Source of the DNA: Pseudomonas paraversuta
GTDB lineage: Bacteria; Pseudomonadota; Gammaproteobacteria; Pseudomonadales; Pseudomonadaceae
Reading direction: 5' to 3'
Length of the DNA: 64,000 nt
Assembly: GCF_904063065.1 (NCBI RefSeq)
Contig: NZ_CAJFCL010000006.1
Coordinates: 124,001-188,000, forward strand
The notes under the pieces were generated by a model that had not been told where the DNA came from, did not search any database, and saw only the letters and a program-made list of their open reading frames with translations. Below are positions 19,346 to 29,775 of this stretch, in pieces. The translations under genes were made by a program, and so were the position numbers. How positions within the stretch are numbered: position 1 is the first letter of the stretch; each line of letters starts with the position of its first letter.

Positions 19346-19783
19346 ATGGTCGAACACGATTTTCGCTACAGCCTGCTTAACCCGCAGCACACCCTGATTG
19401 AATGCCGCGCCCTGGCGCCAGGCCTGTATCAAGTCACCGGCAACGGTGGCTCGATCCAGACCGGTGACGTACTGATCGTGACGCTCAAAGGCAGCAAGGA
19501 CTTGTCCATGCGCCTGACCGTCGACAAAGTGCGCCACCTGATCAACCCGCGCGGCCAGTGGGTTGCCGTCACCAAAGGACCGGTTTTCGGTGAGTTGGCG
19601 ATTCATCAATGGCAAGTCAATTGCGATGCCTGTGGCAAAGAACTGAAGTTCGAGTTCGCGGTAGACGCCAAGCTCGGTACCAAAGCGCAGAAACCTGCCG
19701 CCAGCCTGCGCATTGCCGAGCTGGGCTGGAGCACTGAAGGCAGCAAGCACCAGTGCCCGCAATGCCAAAAGGCCGCGCTATGA
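19346..19783 (+). CDS. Conserved protein with two CxxC pairs, function unknown
   Basis: The 145-residue soluble protein starts MVEHDFRYSLLNPQHTLIEC after a good ribosome site (TTGGAGG). Its C-terminal half holds two Cys pairs, NCDACGKE and QCPQCQKA, spaced as in a zinc ribbon. The N-terminal half reads as a small beta domain (SIQTGDVLIVTLKGSKDLSM). It has no signal peptide. I do not recognise the family. Its stop overlaps the start of the META-domain lipoprotein gene by four bases (ATGA), so the two are translated together. Confidence 0.75.
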   Translation: MVEHDFRYSLLNPQHTLIECRALAPGLYQVTGNGGSIQTGDVLIVTLKGSKDLSMRLTVDKVRHLINPRGQWVAVTKGPVFGELAIHQWQVNCDACGKELKFEFAVDAKLGTKAQKPAASLRIAELGWSTEGSKHQCPQCQKAAL

Positions 19784-20184
19784 AACACCTGACCCTGTTG
19801 GCATTGCTGGGCGCAAGCCTGGCAGGCTGCGCAGGCGATCCGGTGCAATTGCAGCACAACCGTGCCTACGTCGTGGAATGGATTGGCGAGCGGCCACTGA
19901 TGGATTACAGCCATCTGACCGTGACCTTCGATGAAGGCGGCCGGGCCTATGGCAACGGTGGTTGTAATCATTGGTTTGCGCCCTACACCCTGGACGGCGA
20001 CAAACTGACCTTTGGTGGCGTCGGCAGCACCCGCAAAGCCTGTGCTCCGGCGTTGATGGAGCAGGAGCAACGATTCTTCGAAGCCCTGCAAACCGTACAG
20101 CGCTGGGACATCTCCCCGATCGAACAGGTGCGTTTCTGGCCTGCCGAAGGCAAGCCGTTGCGGCTGTGGCCTGAAGAAGGCTGA
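19780..20184 (+). CDS. META-domain lipoprotein (HslJ-like)
   Basis: The 134-residue product has a lipoprotein signal (MKHLTLLALLGASLAGC, Cys17) followed by a META domain, recognised by the DYSHLTVTFDEGGRAYGNGG segment and the NGGCNHWFAPYTL motif, with a Gly-Gly-Cys-Asn core typical of HslJ proteins. META proteins are outer-membrane lipoproteins linked to heat-shock and novobiocin resistance in E. coli; the exact role is not known. It overlaps the upstream zinc-ribbon gene by four bases and ends the gacS-ldhA strand run, with a hairpin 31 bases after the stop. Confidence 0.85.
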   Translation: MKHLTLLALLGASLAGCAGDPVQLQHNRAYVVEWIGERPLMDYSHLTVTFDEGGRAYGNGGCNHWFAPYTLDGDKLTFGGVGSTRKACAPALMEQEQRFFEALQTVQRWDISPIEQVRFWPAEGKPLRLWPEEG

Positions 20185-20215
20185 TTGCCGCGCCACTGCA
20201 GCAGCGGGCCGGTTC

Positions 20216-20241
20216 GTGATCTTTGAAGATTAAAAGATCAC
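20216..20241. repeat. Stem-loop between converging META and TlpA genes
   Basis: GTGATCTTT and AAAGATCAC form a 9-bp perfect stem with an 8-base loop between the two converging genes. It may act as a terminator or mark a REP element, since a GAGCACGCTCGCTTCTACAG segment follows. Confidence 0.6.
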
Positions 20242-20271
20242 GAGCACGCTCGCTTCTACAGGGCAGCGGGC

Positions 20272-20736
20272 TTAATTACCGCGTAGTTCCTTGATCTTGG
20301 CCAATACCCCGGCGGCGGTCTGCTCGCCCATCATCTGCGCCATGACCTTGCCCTTCTCATCAATGATGTAGGTCACCGGCAATGCTTCGCTGCGCGGCAG
20401 ATCAAAATGCTCGGCCGGATCTTGCGCCAGCACGGTGAAGGTGATGCCCATCGCAGAACTGGCATCGCTCAGCTCCTTGCCCTGCAAGCCATCGTAGTTC
20501 ACCCCGAACACGCCCACCGACTGCCCCTGCAACTGCTTCTCCAGCTCATTGAGTTCCGGGATTTCAATGCGGCACGGGCCACACCACTCGGCCCAGTAAT
20601 TAATGACCTTCCATTGCTTGTCCAGACGCTCGGATGCGACCTTCTGTCCATGTTGATCGACCCCGTAATCAATACCGCAACCGCTCAGCAGTAACGTGGT
20701 GGCGACGGTAACTACCGCCAAAAGCCGCTTAAACAT
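20272..20736 (-). CDS. TlpA family disulfide reductase lipoprotein
   Basis: The 154-residue protein is a membrane-anchored thioredoxin-fold protein. It has a lipoprotein signal (MFKRLLAVVTVATTLLLSGC) and the active site WAEWCGPCRIEIPEL near residue 60. The cis-Pro loop reads SEALPVTYIID and a C-terminal helix follows. Such proteins reduce disulfides in the periplasm, for example for cytochrome c maturation or oxidised proteins. The start was taken at the ATG opening the lipoprotein signal rather than 10 codons upstream. It diverges from the arsC-like gene. Confidence 0.88.
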   Translation of the reverse strand: MFKRLLAVVTVATTLLLSGCGIDYGVDQHGQKVASERLDKQWKVINYWAEWCGPCRIEIPELNELEKQLQGQSVGVFGVNYDGLQGKELSDASSAMGITFTVLAQDPAEHFDLPRSEALPVTYIIDEKGKVMAQMMGEQTAAGVLAKIKELRGN

Positions 20737-20862
20737 GTGTTGATCCTTGTGGGTAAATACAGTCAAAAAATCTTTGTACGGCGGCCAATCACCGCATGCG
20801 GTTCAGACACGCTCGCCAGACGGGTAGAATAGCCGCCACCTTACGCAAGATGCGACCCGCAC

Positions 20863-22224
<1,362 letters not shown>

Positions 22225-22884
22225 TTCCATCGCTGGCAAGCCAGCTCCCACAAGACAAATGCACTCTCTGTGGGAGCTGGTTTGCAAGAATGGCAGTGTT
22301 TTGCAATGCCATGCTGTATGTACGCTGGCGCTATCGACTGGACCGCCGGCTGGCGGGTGAAGGTGCTTGAATCCATCGCTGGCAAGCCTGCTCCCACAAG
22401 CTAAATGCACTCTCTGTGGGAGCTGATTTGCCAGCGTGGCAGTGTTTTGCAGTGCCATGCTGTATGTGCGCTGGCGCTATCAACTGGACCGCCGGCTGGC
22501 GGGTGAAGGCGCTTGACTCCATCGCTGGCAAGCCAGCTCCCACAAGCTAAATGCACTCTCTGTGGGAGCTGACTTGCCAGCGTGGCAGTGTTTGGCAGCG
22601 GCATGTGCGCTGGCGCTATCAACTGGACCGCCGGCTAGCGGGTGAAGGTGCTTGATTCCATCGCTGGCAAGCCAGCTCCCACTAGTTAAATGCATACTCT
22701 GTGGGAGCTGGCTTACCAGCGTGGCAGTGTTTGGCAGCGCCATGCAGCATGTGCGCTAGCGCTATCAACTGGACCGCCGGCTGGCGGGTGAAGGCGCTTG
22801 ATTCCATCGCTGGCAAGCCAGCTCCCATAAGTTAAATGCATACTCTGTGGGAGCTGGCTTGCCAGCGATAAAAACGACCTAATG

Positions 22885-23556
22885 TCAGTGATTAACCGTG
22901 AACGCCAGCATCTGTGACAACTGACACATGGGCCGGCCGCTTTCGGCATGCCATTGATTGAAAGCGTTCTGCACTATCGCCAGGTCGCGCAAGCTGGTCG
23001 GTGCCTTGTCCACCAGTTGCTGCGCATTCAGCGCCGCCACCACGTCATAGCTCGGCACAAAAGTGTCCTTGCCGACCATGCGTAAAAAGCGCGGCGCCGA
23101 CAGCCCGCCCAACTGGTGCCCGTGCTTGGCCAGGTATTTCCACAGCCCAACAATATCGGTCACCGGCCAGTCGGCAATAAAGGCGCCGAAACTGCCGTGT
23201 TCCCGGGCAATGTCGAGCACCATCTGCGCGTTGCGCGGCACGCTTTTGAGCTTGCCCAGGTGACGGATGATCCGCGCATCCTGCATCAGACGCTCCAGAT
23301 GCTCGGCACCCATCAGCACCACTTTTTCAGGGTCGAAACCGAAAAAAACCTGCTCAAATACCGGCCACTTGGCATCCACCACACTGTGCTTGAGCCCCGC
23401 GCGAAACACCCGCAAGGCCAGGGTCGACAGGTAGCGATCGTCACTGATCCGGCGCAACTGCTCAGCAGTTTTGGGGACGGGCAACTCGGCTTCCAGGGCG
23501 GCTGACGAACCAAAGCGATTCAAACAATATTCATGCAGCCATTTGTAGTCGCGCAT
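22885..23556 (-). CDS. DNA-3-methyladenine glycosylase I-like protein
   Basis: The 223-residue protein starts MRDYKWLHEYCLNRFGSSAA and reads as a helix-hairpin-helix glycosylase of the adenine_glyco family: the segment STLALRVFRAGLKHSVVDAKWPVFEQVFFGF and the later GPxxxxxFLR-like GLSAPRFLRMVGKDTFVPS resemble Tag. It should excise 3-methyladenine from DNA. It is shorter on family hallmarks than E. coli Tag, and the N-terminal zinc-binding Cys and C-terminal His pair are not clear, so the exact substrate is uncertain. It follows ttcA after 24 bp on the minus strand, and the repeat array ends just beyond its stop. Confidence 0.7.
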   Translation of the reverse strand: MRDYKWLHEYCLNRFGSSAALEAELPVPKTAEQLRRISDDRYLSTLALRVFRAGLKHSVVDAKWPVFEQVFFGFDPEKVVLMGAEHLERLMQDARIIRHLGKLKSVPRNAQMVLDIAREHGSFGAFIADWPVTDIVGLWKYLAKHGHQLGGLSAPRFLRMVGKDTFVPSYDVVAALNAQQLVDKAPTSLRDLAIVQNAFNQWHAESGRPMCQLSQMLAFTVNH

Positions 23557-23580
23557 GCCCTCTCCTCTTGGCTATCAGAC

Positions 23581-24405
23581 TTACAGATTGAGCAGATTGA
23601 CGAACCGCGGTGCGGCGTTTTGGTCAATCTTCAGGCTCTTGAAGTCGTACAGGTTACGGTCCGCCAGTTGCGACGGCATCACGTTTTGCAGGCTGCGAAA
23701 GATACTCTCGGTGCGGCCCGGCGTCTTGCGCTCCCATTCCACCAGCATGTCTTTAACCACTTGACGCTGCAGGTTCTCCTGGGAGCCGCACAAATTGCAC
23801 GGAATAATCGGGAACTGCTGCCAATCGGAGTAGGCCTGGATGTCTTTCTCGTTGCAGTAGGCCAACGGCCGGATGACCACGTTGCGACCGTCATCGGAGC
23901 GCAGCTTGGGCGGCATCGCCTTGAGGTTGCCATTGAAGAACATGTTGAGGAAGAAGGTTTCAACGATGTCATCGCGATGATGCCCCAGGGCCATCTTGGT
24001 CGCACCTATCTCATCGGCAAAGGTGTACAGCGTGCCGCGCCGCAAGCGCGAGCACAGCGAGCAGGTGGTTTTGCCTTCAGGAATCAGTTCCTTGACCAGC
24101 GAGTAGGTGTCTTTTTCAACGATGTGATATTCCACACCCAATGACTTCAGATAGGCCGGCAACACGTCCTCGGGAAAGCCCGGCTGTTTCTGGTCCATGT
24201 TCACGGCAACGATTTCGAACTGGATGGGCGCGACCTTTTGCAGGTGCAGCAGCACATCCAGCAGCGTGTAGCTGTCTTTTCCACCCGACAGGCAGACCAT
24301 CACCTTGTCGCCATGCTCAATCATGTTGAAGTCGGCCACAGCCTCACCGGTCAGTCGGCGCAAGCGTTTCTGGAGTTTATTTTGAGAGACCGAAAGAGTG
24401 CCCAT
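23581..24405 (-). CDS. ttcA: tRNA 2-thiocytidine(32) synthetase TtcA
   Basis: TtcA thiolates C32 of certain tRNAs. The 274-residue protein has the PP-loop ATP motif [15 protein letters not shown] near residue 40 and the Cys pairs [10 protein letters not shown] and CNLCGSQEN, which bind a 4Fe-4S cluster together with the conserved C-terminal region. The start [20 protein letters not shown] fits the family. It is the first gene of a minus-strand pair with the glycosylase-like gene and diverges from the Yip1 gene. Confidence 0.96.
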   Translation of the reverse strand: MGTLSVSQNKLQKRLRRLTGEAVADFNMIEHGDKVMVCLSGGKDSYTLLDVLLHLQKVAPIQFEIVAVNMDQKQPGFPEDVLPAYLKSLGVEYHIVEKDTYSLVKELIPEGKTTCSLCSRLRRGTLYTFADEIGATKMALGHHRDDIVETFFLNMFFNGNLKAMPPKLRSDDGRNVVIRPLAYCNEKDIQAYSDWQQFPIIPCNLCGSQENLQRQVVKDMLVEWERKTPGRTESIFRSLQNVMPSQLADRNLYDFKSLKIDQNAAPRFVNLLNL

Positions 24406-24673
24406 AGCGCTTCAAATCCGCGAGTTAAGACCAAAAACCGGGGATTTTACTTAAAAAAACCCGCTGTACGAAGCCCCTGCAAAGGTTAAAGACAGCAACG
24501 CGATAAGCCGGCGCCTGACAGCGCAATATGCTCTAAGGGCCCGGGTTCATTGGGCATCAGTTTTCCTATACTGCGACTAAGGCCGCATGCCCATGTATCT
24601 GAACCCACCATCTGGCTGCGCGACCGGCACGTGTCCCTCTGGGGGCGATGCGTTTTTTACAGGAGCGATAGCC

Positions 24674-25276
24674 ATGATCCATCACGTAGTGGGGCTTTTC
24701 ACCCATCCCGATCAAGAGTGGCGCGAAATCCGTGGCGATGCAGAGGAAAGCATCGGCCATATGTACTTCACCCACACCCTGATTTTGGCTGCCATACCGG
24801 CCATTTCGGCGTTTATCGGCACCACACAGGTCGGCTGGTCCATCGGCAGCCGGGCAGCAGTGATGCTGACCACCGACAGCGCCTTGTGGATGACCCTGAT
24901 GTCCTATATCGCGATGCTGGCGGGCGTAGGCGTGATGGGAGCCTTTATTCACTGGATGGCGCGTACTTATGATGCGCAACCAAGCATGGCCCGTTGCATC
25001 GCCTTCGCCACTTACACCGCTACGCCCCTGTTTATCGGGGGACTGGCTGCTCTGTATCCGCATATGTGGCTGGGCATGATGGTCGGCACCGCGGCCATTT
25101 GTTACACCGTGTACCTGCTTTATGTCGGCCTGCCGACCTTTATGAACATAGACCCGGACGAAGGGTTTTTGTTTTCCAGTTCAGTGCTGGCAGTCGGCCT
25201 GGTGGTGCTGGTCGCGATCATGGCGTTTACCGTGATCATCTGGGGCCTGGGGGTAGGTCCGGTCTACACCAACTGA
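24674..25276 (+). CDS. Yip1 family membrane protein
   Basis: The 200-residue integral membrane protein starts MIHHVVGLFTHPDQEWREIR after a strong ribosome site (CAGGAG). This opening (hydrophobic, then P-x-x-x-W) is characteristic of the Yip1/DUF1282 family. Five hydrophobic segments follow, near residues 35-55, 70-95, 110-140, 145-160 and 172-195. The function in bacteria is unknown. A longer frame starting at 24587 was not used because it lacks conserved sequence. It stands alone upstream of sprT, with a REP element between. Confidence 0.82.
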   Translation: MIHHVVGLFTHPDQEWREIRGDAEESIGHMYFTHTLILAAIPAISAFIGTTQVGWSIGSRAAVMLTTDSALWMTLMSYIAMLAGVGVMGAFIHWMARTYDAQPSMARCIAFATYTATPLFIGGLAALYPHMWLGMMVGTAAICYTVYLLYVGLPTFMNIDPDEGFLFSSSVLAVGLVVLVAIMAFTVIIWGLGVGPVYTN

Positions 25277-25285
25277 GCGCAAACC

Positions 25286-25341
25286 CTGCAGGCGCGAGGG
25301 TTGGGGTTGAAAAACCTCGCGAGCAAGCTCGCTCCTGCAGG
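25286..25341. repeat. REP-like element between the Yip1 gene and sprT
   Basis: CCTGCAGGCGCGAG on the left pairs with CTCGCGAGCAAGCTCGCTCCTGCAGG on the right around a short AT-rich centre. It belongs to the GAGCGAGC REP family. Confidence 0.65.
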
Positions 25342-25431
25342 TACACAATGGTTGTATGACCATTGGGCGTGATCAGCTTCGGAACTCCTGCCGCTTGCGG
25401 CATAATCGCCAGCTCTGGAGAACCGAACCGC

Positions 25432-25926
25432 ATGCCCGAGTTGCTCAATACCCGCGTCGAAGACTGTTTTCAACAGGCCGAGAAATTTTTCAAACGCCCT
25501 TTCAAACGCCCCATGGTCAGTCTCAAGCTACGTGGGCAAAAGGCCGGTGTCGCGCATTTGCACGAAAACCTGCTGCGTTTCAATCCACAGCTGTACCGCG
25601 AAAACAGTGAAGACTTCATCAAGCAAACAGTCGCTCACGAGGTCGCTCACCTGATTGCCCACCAATTGTTTGGCGACCGCATCACGCCCCATGGCGAAGA
25701 GTGGCAGTTGATCATGCGCGGGGTCTATGAACTGCCGCCCAACCGCTGCCACACCTACGCCATCAAACGCCGCAGCGCCACGCGCTATATCTACCGCTGT
25801 CCTTGCCCGGACAGCGATTTTGCGTTTTCCGCCCAGCGCCACGGCCTGGTCAAGCAAGGTCGTGGCTACCTGTGCCGGCGCTGCCGCAACACGCTGGTGT
25901 TCAGTGGTGAAACCCGCGTCGAATGA
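25432..25926 (+). CDS. sprT: SprT family zinc metalloprotease-like protein
   Basis: The 164-residue protein starts MPELLNTRVEDCFQQAEKFF. It has the HExxH zinc motif as VAHEVAHLIAH near residue 70, a downstream His in HGEEWQ, and a C-terminal zinc ribbon (YRCPCPDSDF and YLCRRCRNTLVF). The eukaryotic relative SPRTN cuts DNA-protein crosslinks; the bacterial role is not settled. It ends just before a bidirectional terminator shared with dctA. Confidence 0.9.
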   Translation: MPELLNTRVEDCFQQAEKFFKRPFKRPMVSLKLRGQKAGVAHLHENLLRFNPQLYRENSEDFIKQTVAHEVAHLIAHQLFGDRITPHGEEWQLIMRGVYELPPNRCHTYAIKRRSATRYIYRCPCPDSDFAFSAQRHGLVKQGRGYLCRRCRNTLVFSGETRVE

Positions 25927-25934
25927 ACAGGCAT

Positions 25935-25963
25935 AAAAAAACCCATCCGAAGATGGGTTTTTT
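25935..25963. terminator. Bidirectional terminator between sprT and dctA
   Basis: AAAAAAACCCATC, loop CGAA and GATGGGTTTTTT form a symmetrical stem with A and T tails on either side, so it can end both converging genes. Confidence 0.93.
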
Positions 25964-25975
25964 ATCCGCCTGAGC

Positions 25976-27310
25976 TTACTTCGACAGCACCGGGGCCGCG
26001 CCTTCAGCTACGCCCAGGTCGTCCACAGGACGCATGTCATTCAACGGGCTGCCACCGGAGCTGAGCTCCACCTGCAGCTTGTCTTCGTCCAGTTCCTTGA
26101 CCCACTTGGCAACCACCAGCGTGGCGACAGCGTTACCAATCAGGTTGGTCAGGGCACGGGCTTCGGACATGAAACGGTCGATACCCAGAATCAGCGCCAG
26201 ACCGGCAACCGGCAAGTGGCCTACAGCCGACAAGGTCGCGGCCAGTACGATAAAGCCACTGCCGGTCACGCCTGCAGCGCCTTTGGACGACAGCAGCAGC
26301 ACCAGCAACAGAGTGATCTGGTGAGTGATGTCCATGTGGGTGTCAGTCGCTTGCGCAATGAACACGGCAGCCATGGTCAGGTAGATCGAAGTGCCATCGA
26401 GGTTGAACGAGTAGCCGGTCGGAATGACCAGACCCACTACCGACTTCTTCGCCCCCAGACGCTCCATCTTCACCAGCATGCGTGGCAGGGCCGATTCCGA
26501 CGAGGAGGTGCCCAGAACGATCAGCAGCTCTTCACGGATGTAGCGAATCAGCTTGAGGATGCTGAAGCCGTGAGCGCGAGCGATGCCGCCCAGTACGACC
26601 AGTACGAACAACACGCAAGTGATGTAGAAGCAGATCATCAACTGACCCAGTTGCACCAGCGAACCCACACCGTAGGCACCGATGGTGAACGCCATGGCAC
26701 CCAGCGCACCCAGTGGCGCCAGCTTCATGATCATGTTGATGATGTTGAACATCACGTGGGCGAAGCGATCGATAAAGTCCAGCACCGGCTTGCCGTAAGC
26801 ACCCAGTCGATGCAGGGCGAAACCGAAGATCACCGAGAACATCAGCACTTGCAGGATGTCGCCATTGGCAAACGCGCCGACGATGGTCGAAGGGATCACG
26901 TTAAGGATGAAACCAACGATGCTCTGGTCCGCACCGGCAGTCACGTAGGCCGCTACTTTGGAGGCGTCCAGGGTGGCCACATCAATGTGCATGCCCGCGC
27001 CCGGTTGAACCACGTTCACCACAACCAGCCCGATCAGCAGGGCGATGGTCGACACTACTTCAAAGTAGAGCAACGCATAACCACCGGTCTTGCCGACCGA
27101 CTTCATGCTTTGCATGCCGGCGATACCGCTCACCACCGTACAGAAAATAATGGGCGCGATTACCATCTTGATCAGTTTGATAAAGCCATCACCCAGGGGT
27201 TTGAGTGCAACCCCGGTTTCCGGGTAGTAATGGCCCAGCAAAATACCGATAGCAATCGCTACGATCACTTGCAAATACAGGGATTTGTACAGTGGCTGAC
27301 GAGTCGTCAT
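25976..27310 (-). CDS. dctA: C4-dicarboxylate/proton symporter DctA
   Basis: DctA imports succinate, fumarate and malate with cations. The start giving [20 protein letters not shown] yields 444 residues, the family length; the frame extends eight codons upstream but the ribosome site GAGGAAC fits this ATG. The DAACS family signature segments are present: [20 protein letters not shown] with the serine-rich hairpin, [22 protein letters not shown], and the Asn/Asp-containing TM8 segment [27 protein letters not shown] sigma-54 promoter and two upstream palindromes control it (27446 and 27540-27594). dctB/dctD-like genes lie about 3 kb away, beyond phoPQ. Confidence 0.97.
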   Translation of the reverse strand: MTTRQPLYKSLYLQVIVAIAIGILLGHYYPETGVALKPLGDGFIKLIKMVIAPIIFCTVVSGIAGMQSMKSVGKTGGYALLYFEVVSTIALLIGLVVVNVVQPGAGMHIDVATLDASKVAAYVTAGADQSIVGFILNVIPSTIVGAFANGDILQVLMFSVIFGFALHRLGAYGKPVLDFIDRFAHVMFNIINMIMKLAPLGALGAMAFTIGAYGVGSLVQLGQLMICFYITCVLFVLVVLGGIARAHGFSILKLIRYIREELLIVLGTSSSESALPRMLVKMERLGAKKSVVGLVIPTGYSFNLDGTSIYLTMAAVFIAQATDTHMDITHQITLLLVLLLSSKGAAGVTGSGFIVLAATLSAVGHLPVAGLALILGIDRFMSEARALTNLIGNAVATLVVAKWVKELDEDKLQVELSSGGSPLNDMRPVDDLGVAEGAAPVLSK

Positions 27311-27378
27311 TGCAAAGTTCCTCAAGTGCATCACTCAGTCGTCATTCCATCTGAGACCGGTGATACCCAAAGCGCGAA

Positions 27379-27397
27379 CCCTCCTGTACTTGGAGGG
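27379..27397. other. Hairpin in the dctA leader
   Basis: CCCTCC and GGAGGG enclose a 7-base loop about 70 bases upstream of the dctA start and downstream of the predicted -24/-12 promoter, so it would be in the transcript leader. The role is unknown. Confidence 0.4.
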
Positions 27398-27445
27398 ATT
27401 TGTTGTGTTGAGCTGCTCTAGCGGCAGACCTCTCACAACACACTT

Positions 27446-27461
27446 TGCAAGGCGCGGGCCA
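27446..27461 (-). promoter_or_regulatory. Sigma-54 (-24/-12) promoter of dctA
   Basis: On the minus strand the sequence reads TGGCCCGCGCCTTGCA, against the consensus TGGCACG-N4-TTGCA; only one defined base differs. The GG and GC pairs are ten bases apart as required. Predicted transcription begins near 27435, giving a leader of about 125 bases. Confidence 0.85.
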
Positions 27462-27539
27462 CATTGAACAAAAGCCTCGCAATAGCGCAGGCGACTCGCC
27501 TGGAGGGAAATAGCGCAGGGATCTTGTCGGACAATAGTT

Positions 27540-27594
27540 GGCGGGTTTCCGCCTTTTCGAAGGGGAGAGGCGGCGCAGATGGCGGATATCCGCC
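27540..27594. promoter_or_regulatory. Two enhancer palindromes upstream of dctA (probable DctD sites)
   Basis: GGCGGGTTTCCGCC at 27540-27553 and GGCGGATATCCGCC (a perfect 14-bp palindrome) at 27581-27594 lie about 110 and 150 bases upstream of the predicted start, on centres 41 bp apart. The same palindrome is paired upstream of the MFS permease gene at 33654-33699. Binding by the DctD-type activator encoded at 32274 is inferred. Confidence 0.75.
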
Positions 27595-27619
27595 TTAAAC
27601 AGACCGCCCCTGCTGGGGA

Positions 27620-28966
27620 TTACAATGCCGGGAAATGAATTCGAAATGCCGCCCCGCCCAGGGATGAGTCATCCAGGGTGAGTTTGGCGTCATAACTTTC
27701 AATGATGTCCTTGACCACTGCCAGCCCGATACCCTGCCCCGGGTGCTGGCGATCCAGACGTTCGCCGCGGCGCAAGATCCGAGCGCGCTGATCAGCCGGT
27801 ACGCCGGGTCCATCGTCTTCCACGCAGACTTCAACCCCATAAGCATTGCGATGCAAGCTGATGCGCACTTGTCCAAGACACAGTCGATAGGCGTTTTCCA
27901 GCAGGTTGCCCAGTAACTCCAGCAACGCATTTTGTTCAATGGGCACATGACTCAATGGCGGGATGTCACAACTGACCTTGACCCGTTTGTCGCGGTAGAC
28001 CTTGTCCAGCGTGTTACACAGGCTTTCAACCACCGGAATCAGCTCCACCTGGTGGCGTACCAGACCGCTCTTGCGCAAGCTGGCGCGCTGCAACTGATAA
28101 CTGATTTGCTGATTCATGCGTTCAATCTGACTTTGCAGCACCCAGGCCTGTTCACGATCTTGCGGACGCTGGGCCATGCTTTCACTGACGCCTTGCAGCA
28201 CCGCCAACGGGGTTTTCAAGCTGTGGGCCAGATCGTCGAGGGAATCACGATAACGCGTACGTTGCTCGCGCTCACTTTGCAGCAGGCGGTTCAATGAGCC
28301 GGTCAAACGCAGCAACTCACGAGGATGCTGTTCGCTGAGGCTTTCGCGCTCACCGGATTCAATCTGGTCCAGCTCCTGGCTCAAACGTCGCAAGGCACGT
28401 AACCCCCAAGTCAAACCGATCCACAGCAAAGCCAGCAGTACACCCAGGGCCGCACCGAACCCCAGATAGAGGTTTTCACGCAGCCCCTCGAGGGTCAGGT
28501 TGTACTCTCGCATTGGTTGCAGGGCGACAAAACTGAACGCTGCACTTTTGCCGCCCAGCAGTTTGACCTCGACATCGTAGACAAAGAACTCTTCGCCATT
28601 GTCTTCACGAATACTCGCAAACTCGTTACCGCGCCCGTCGTAGCGCGGTTTGTAGTTGATGGATTCTTCTTGAGTCGCCCGCGAGCGCCAGACCTGACGC
28701 CCCTCGCGGTCATAGATATAGCCGAGCATCCGGCTGTCAGGCAGATTCAGCTCTTCGTCCGGCAGCAATGCCGGCATTTTCAAATGATTTCTTTCAACCC
28801 TGGCCGCCGAGATCAGCGTACTCACATCGGATGCCAAGCGTTGCTCGATCGCATCCTTGAGCGCCAGGCTGAACGCCCCCTGCATCGCCGGTAACAGCGC
28901 AAGCATAAAGAGCACGGCCAACAGTGTGGCCGCCAGCATCAATCGAACGCGAAGCGAACGGATCAA
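27620..28966 (-). CDS. phoQ: Sensor histidine kinase PhoQ
   Basis: PhoQ senses low divalent cations and antimicrobial peptides and phosphorylates PhoP. The 448-residue protein starts at a TTG giving MIRSLRVRLMLAATLLAVLF, an N-terminus typical of Pseudomonas PhoQ, with a first membrane segment at about residues 9-30, a periplasmic acidic sensor (residues about 32-170, rich in Asp/Glu), a second membrane segment near 168-190, HAMP, the HisKA site SLDDLAHSLKTPLAVLQGV, and ATPase boxes DDGPGVPADQR and GQGIGLAVVKDI. It overlaps phoP by four bases (TTGA), so phoP and phoQ are co-translated. Confidence 0.93.
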   Translation of the reverse strand: MIRSLRVRLMLAATLLAVLFMLALLPAMQGAFSLALKDAIEQRLASDVSTLISAARVERNHLKMPALLPDEELNLPDSRMLGYIYDREGRQVWRSRATQEESINYKPRYDGRGNEFASIREDNGEEFFVYDVEVKLLGGKSAAFSFVALQPMREYNLTLEGLRENLYLGFGAALGVLLALLWIGLTWGLRALRRLSQELDQIESGERESLSEQHPRELLRLTGSLNRLLQSEREQRTRYRDSLDDLAHSLKTPLAVLQGVSESMAQRPQDREQAWVLQSQIERMNQQISYQLQRASLRKSGLVRHQVELIPVVESLCNTLDKVYRDKRVKVSCDIPPLSHVPIEQNALLELLGNLLENAYRLCLGQVRISLHRNAYGVEVCVEDDGPGVPADQRARILRRGERLDRQHPGQGIGLAVVKDIIESYDAKLTLDDSSLGGAAFRIHFPAL

Positions 28967-29640
28967 CGACAGCGCTCAGTAAACAGGTACCCCAAACCGC
29001 GTACCGTATCGATTGGCTTAAAGCCGTTTGCCCCCTCAAGCTTGCGTCGCAGGCGCCCGACCAGCACCTCGATCACATTCGGATCACGTTCCTCGTCATC
29101 CGGGTACAGCTGTTCCATCAGTCGGTCCTTGGCCACCACCTGCTGGTGATGGCGCATCAGGTATTCAAGTATCCGGTATTCATAGGCGGTCAACGCCAGG
29201 GGTTCGCCCTCAAGTACTGCCTGCTTGCGATTGATGTCCAGCACCAGTTCGCCAGCGACAATGGTTGAATGGGTGAAACCACTGGAACGACGCAGCAATG
29301 CATTCAGACGTGCTTCCAGTTCTTCGAACTGGAACGGCTTGACCACATAATCGTCGGCCCCTGCTGCCAGCCCTTCGACCTTGTCCTGCCAGTTGCCACG
29401 AGCCGTGAGGATCAGGATCGGGAACGTCTTGCCGCGCTTGCGCAGTTCGCGAATCAGCTCGAGACCGCCCAAACCCGGCAATCCCAGATCAATCATCGCC
29501 AAATCATGATTGAACTGCCCGGTCTGGTACAACGCCTCTTCGGCATTGGCCACCGACTCGACCACATGGCCATTTTCGGTCAGACGGGTTTGCAAGTGAT
29601 GGCGCAATAACGCCTCATCTTCAACCACCAGCAATTTCAT
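28963..29640 (-). CDS. phoP: Response regulator PhoP
   Basis: PhoP is the OmpR-type partner of PhoQ, controlling magnesium homeostasis and lipid A modification genes. The 225-residue protein starts MKLLVVEDEALLRHHLQTRL; the very long in-frame extension upstream of this ATG is antisense to the next gene and not coding. The acceptor Asp is in DLAMIDLGLPGLGGLEL and the Lys in DDYVVKPFQF; the winged helix ends GFKPIDTVRGLGYLF. A direct repeat resembling a PhoP box lies upstream at 29721. It diverges from the phosphopantetheinyl transferase gene. Confidence 0.95.
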   Translation of the reverse strand: MKLLVVEDEALLRHHLQTRLTENGHVVESVANAEEALYQTGQFNHDLAMIDLGLPGLGGLELIRELRKRGKTFPILILTARGNWQDKVEGLAAGADDYVVKPFQFEELEARLNALLRRSSGFTHSTIVAGELVLDINRKQAVLEGEPLALTAYEYRILEYLMRHHQQVVAKDRLMEQLYPDDEERDPNVIEVLVGRLRRKLEGANGFKPIDTVRGLGYLFTERCR

Positions 29641-29720
29641 TGCGCTCTCCCAGGCAAAAACCGCGTCTTGAAGGACGTGCGTCCTATATAGCTTAGCCAC
29701 ACACAGTATGTCGTGTGCCC

Positions 29721-29737
29721 TGAACATACTCTGAACA
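29721..29737 (-). promoter_or_regulatory. PhoP-box-like direct repeat
   Basis: On the minus strand the sequence reads TGTTCA-GAGTA-TGTTCA: two identical hexamers with a 5-base spacer, the spacing of the PhoP box (consensus TGTTTA-N5-TGTTTA). It lies about 81 bases upstream of the phoP start and 39 bases upstream of the divergent gene, suggesting autoregulation. The binding is inferred. Confidence 0.5.
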
Positions 29738-29775
29738 ATTGCACAGCATGGCCGCCAGCCTGCAAAATGCCCGAC

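Noticed and set aside
26216-27421. Antisense 401-codon frame over dctA
   Set aside because: dctA is certain; the antisense product is His/Gln-rich nonsense.
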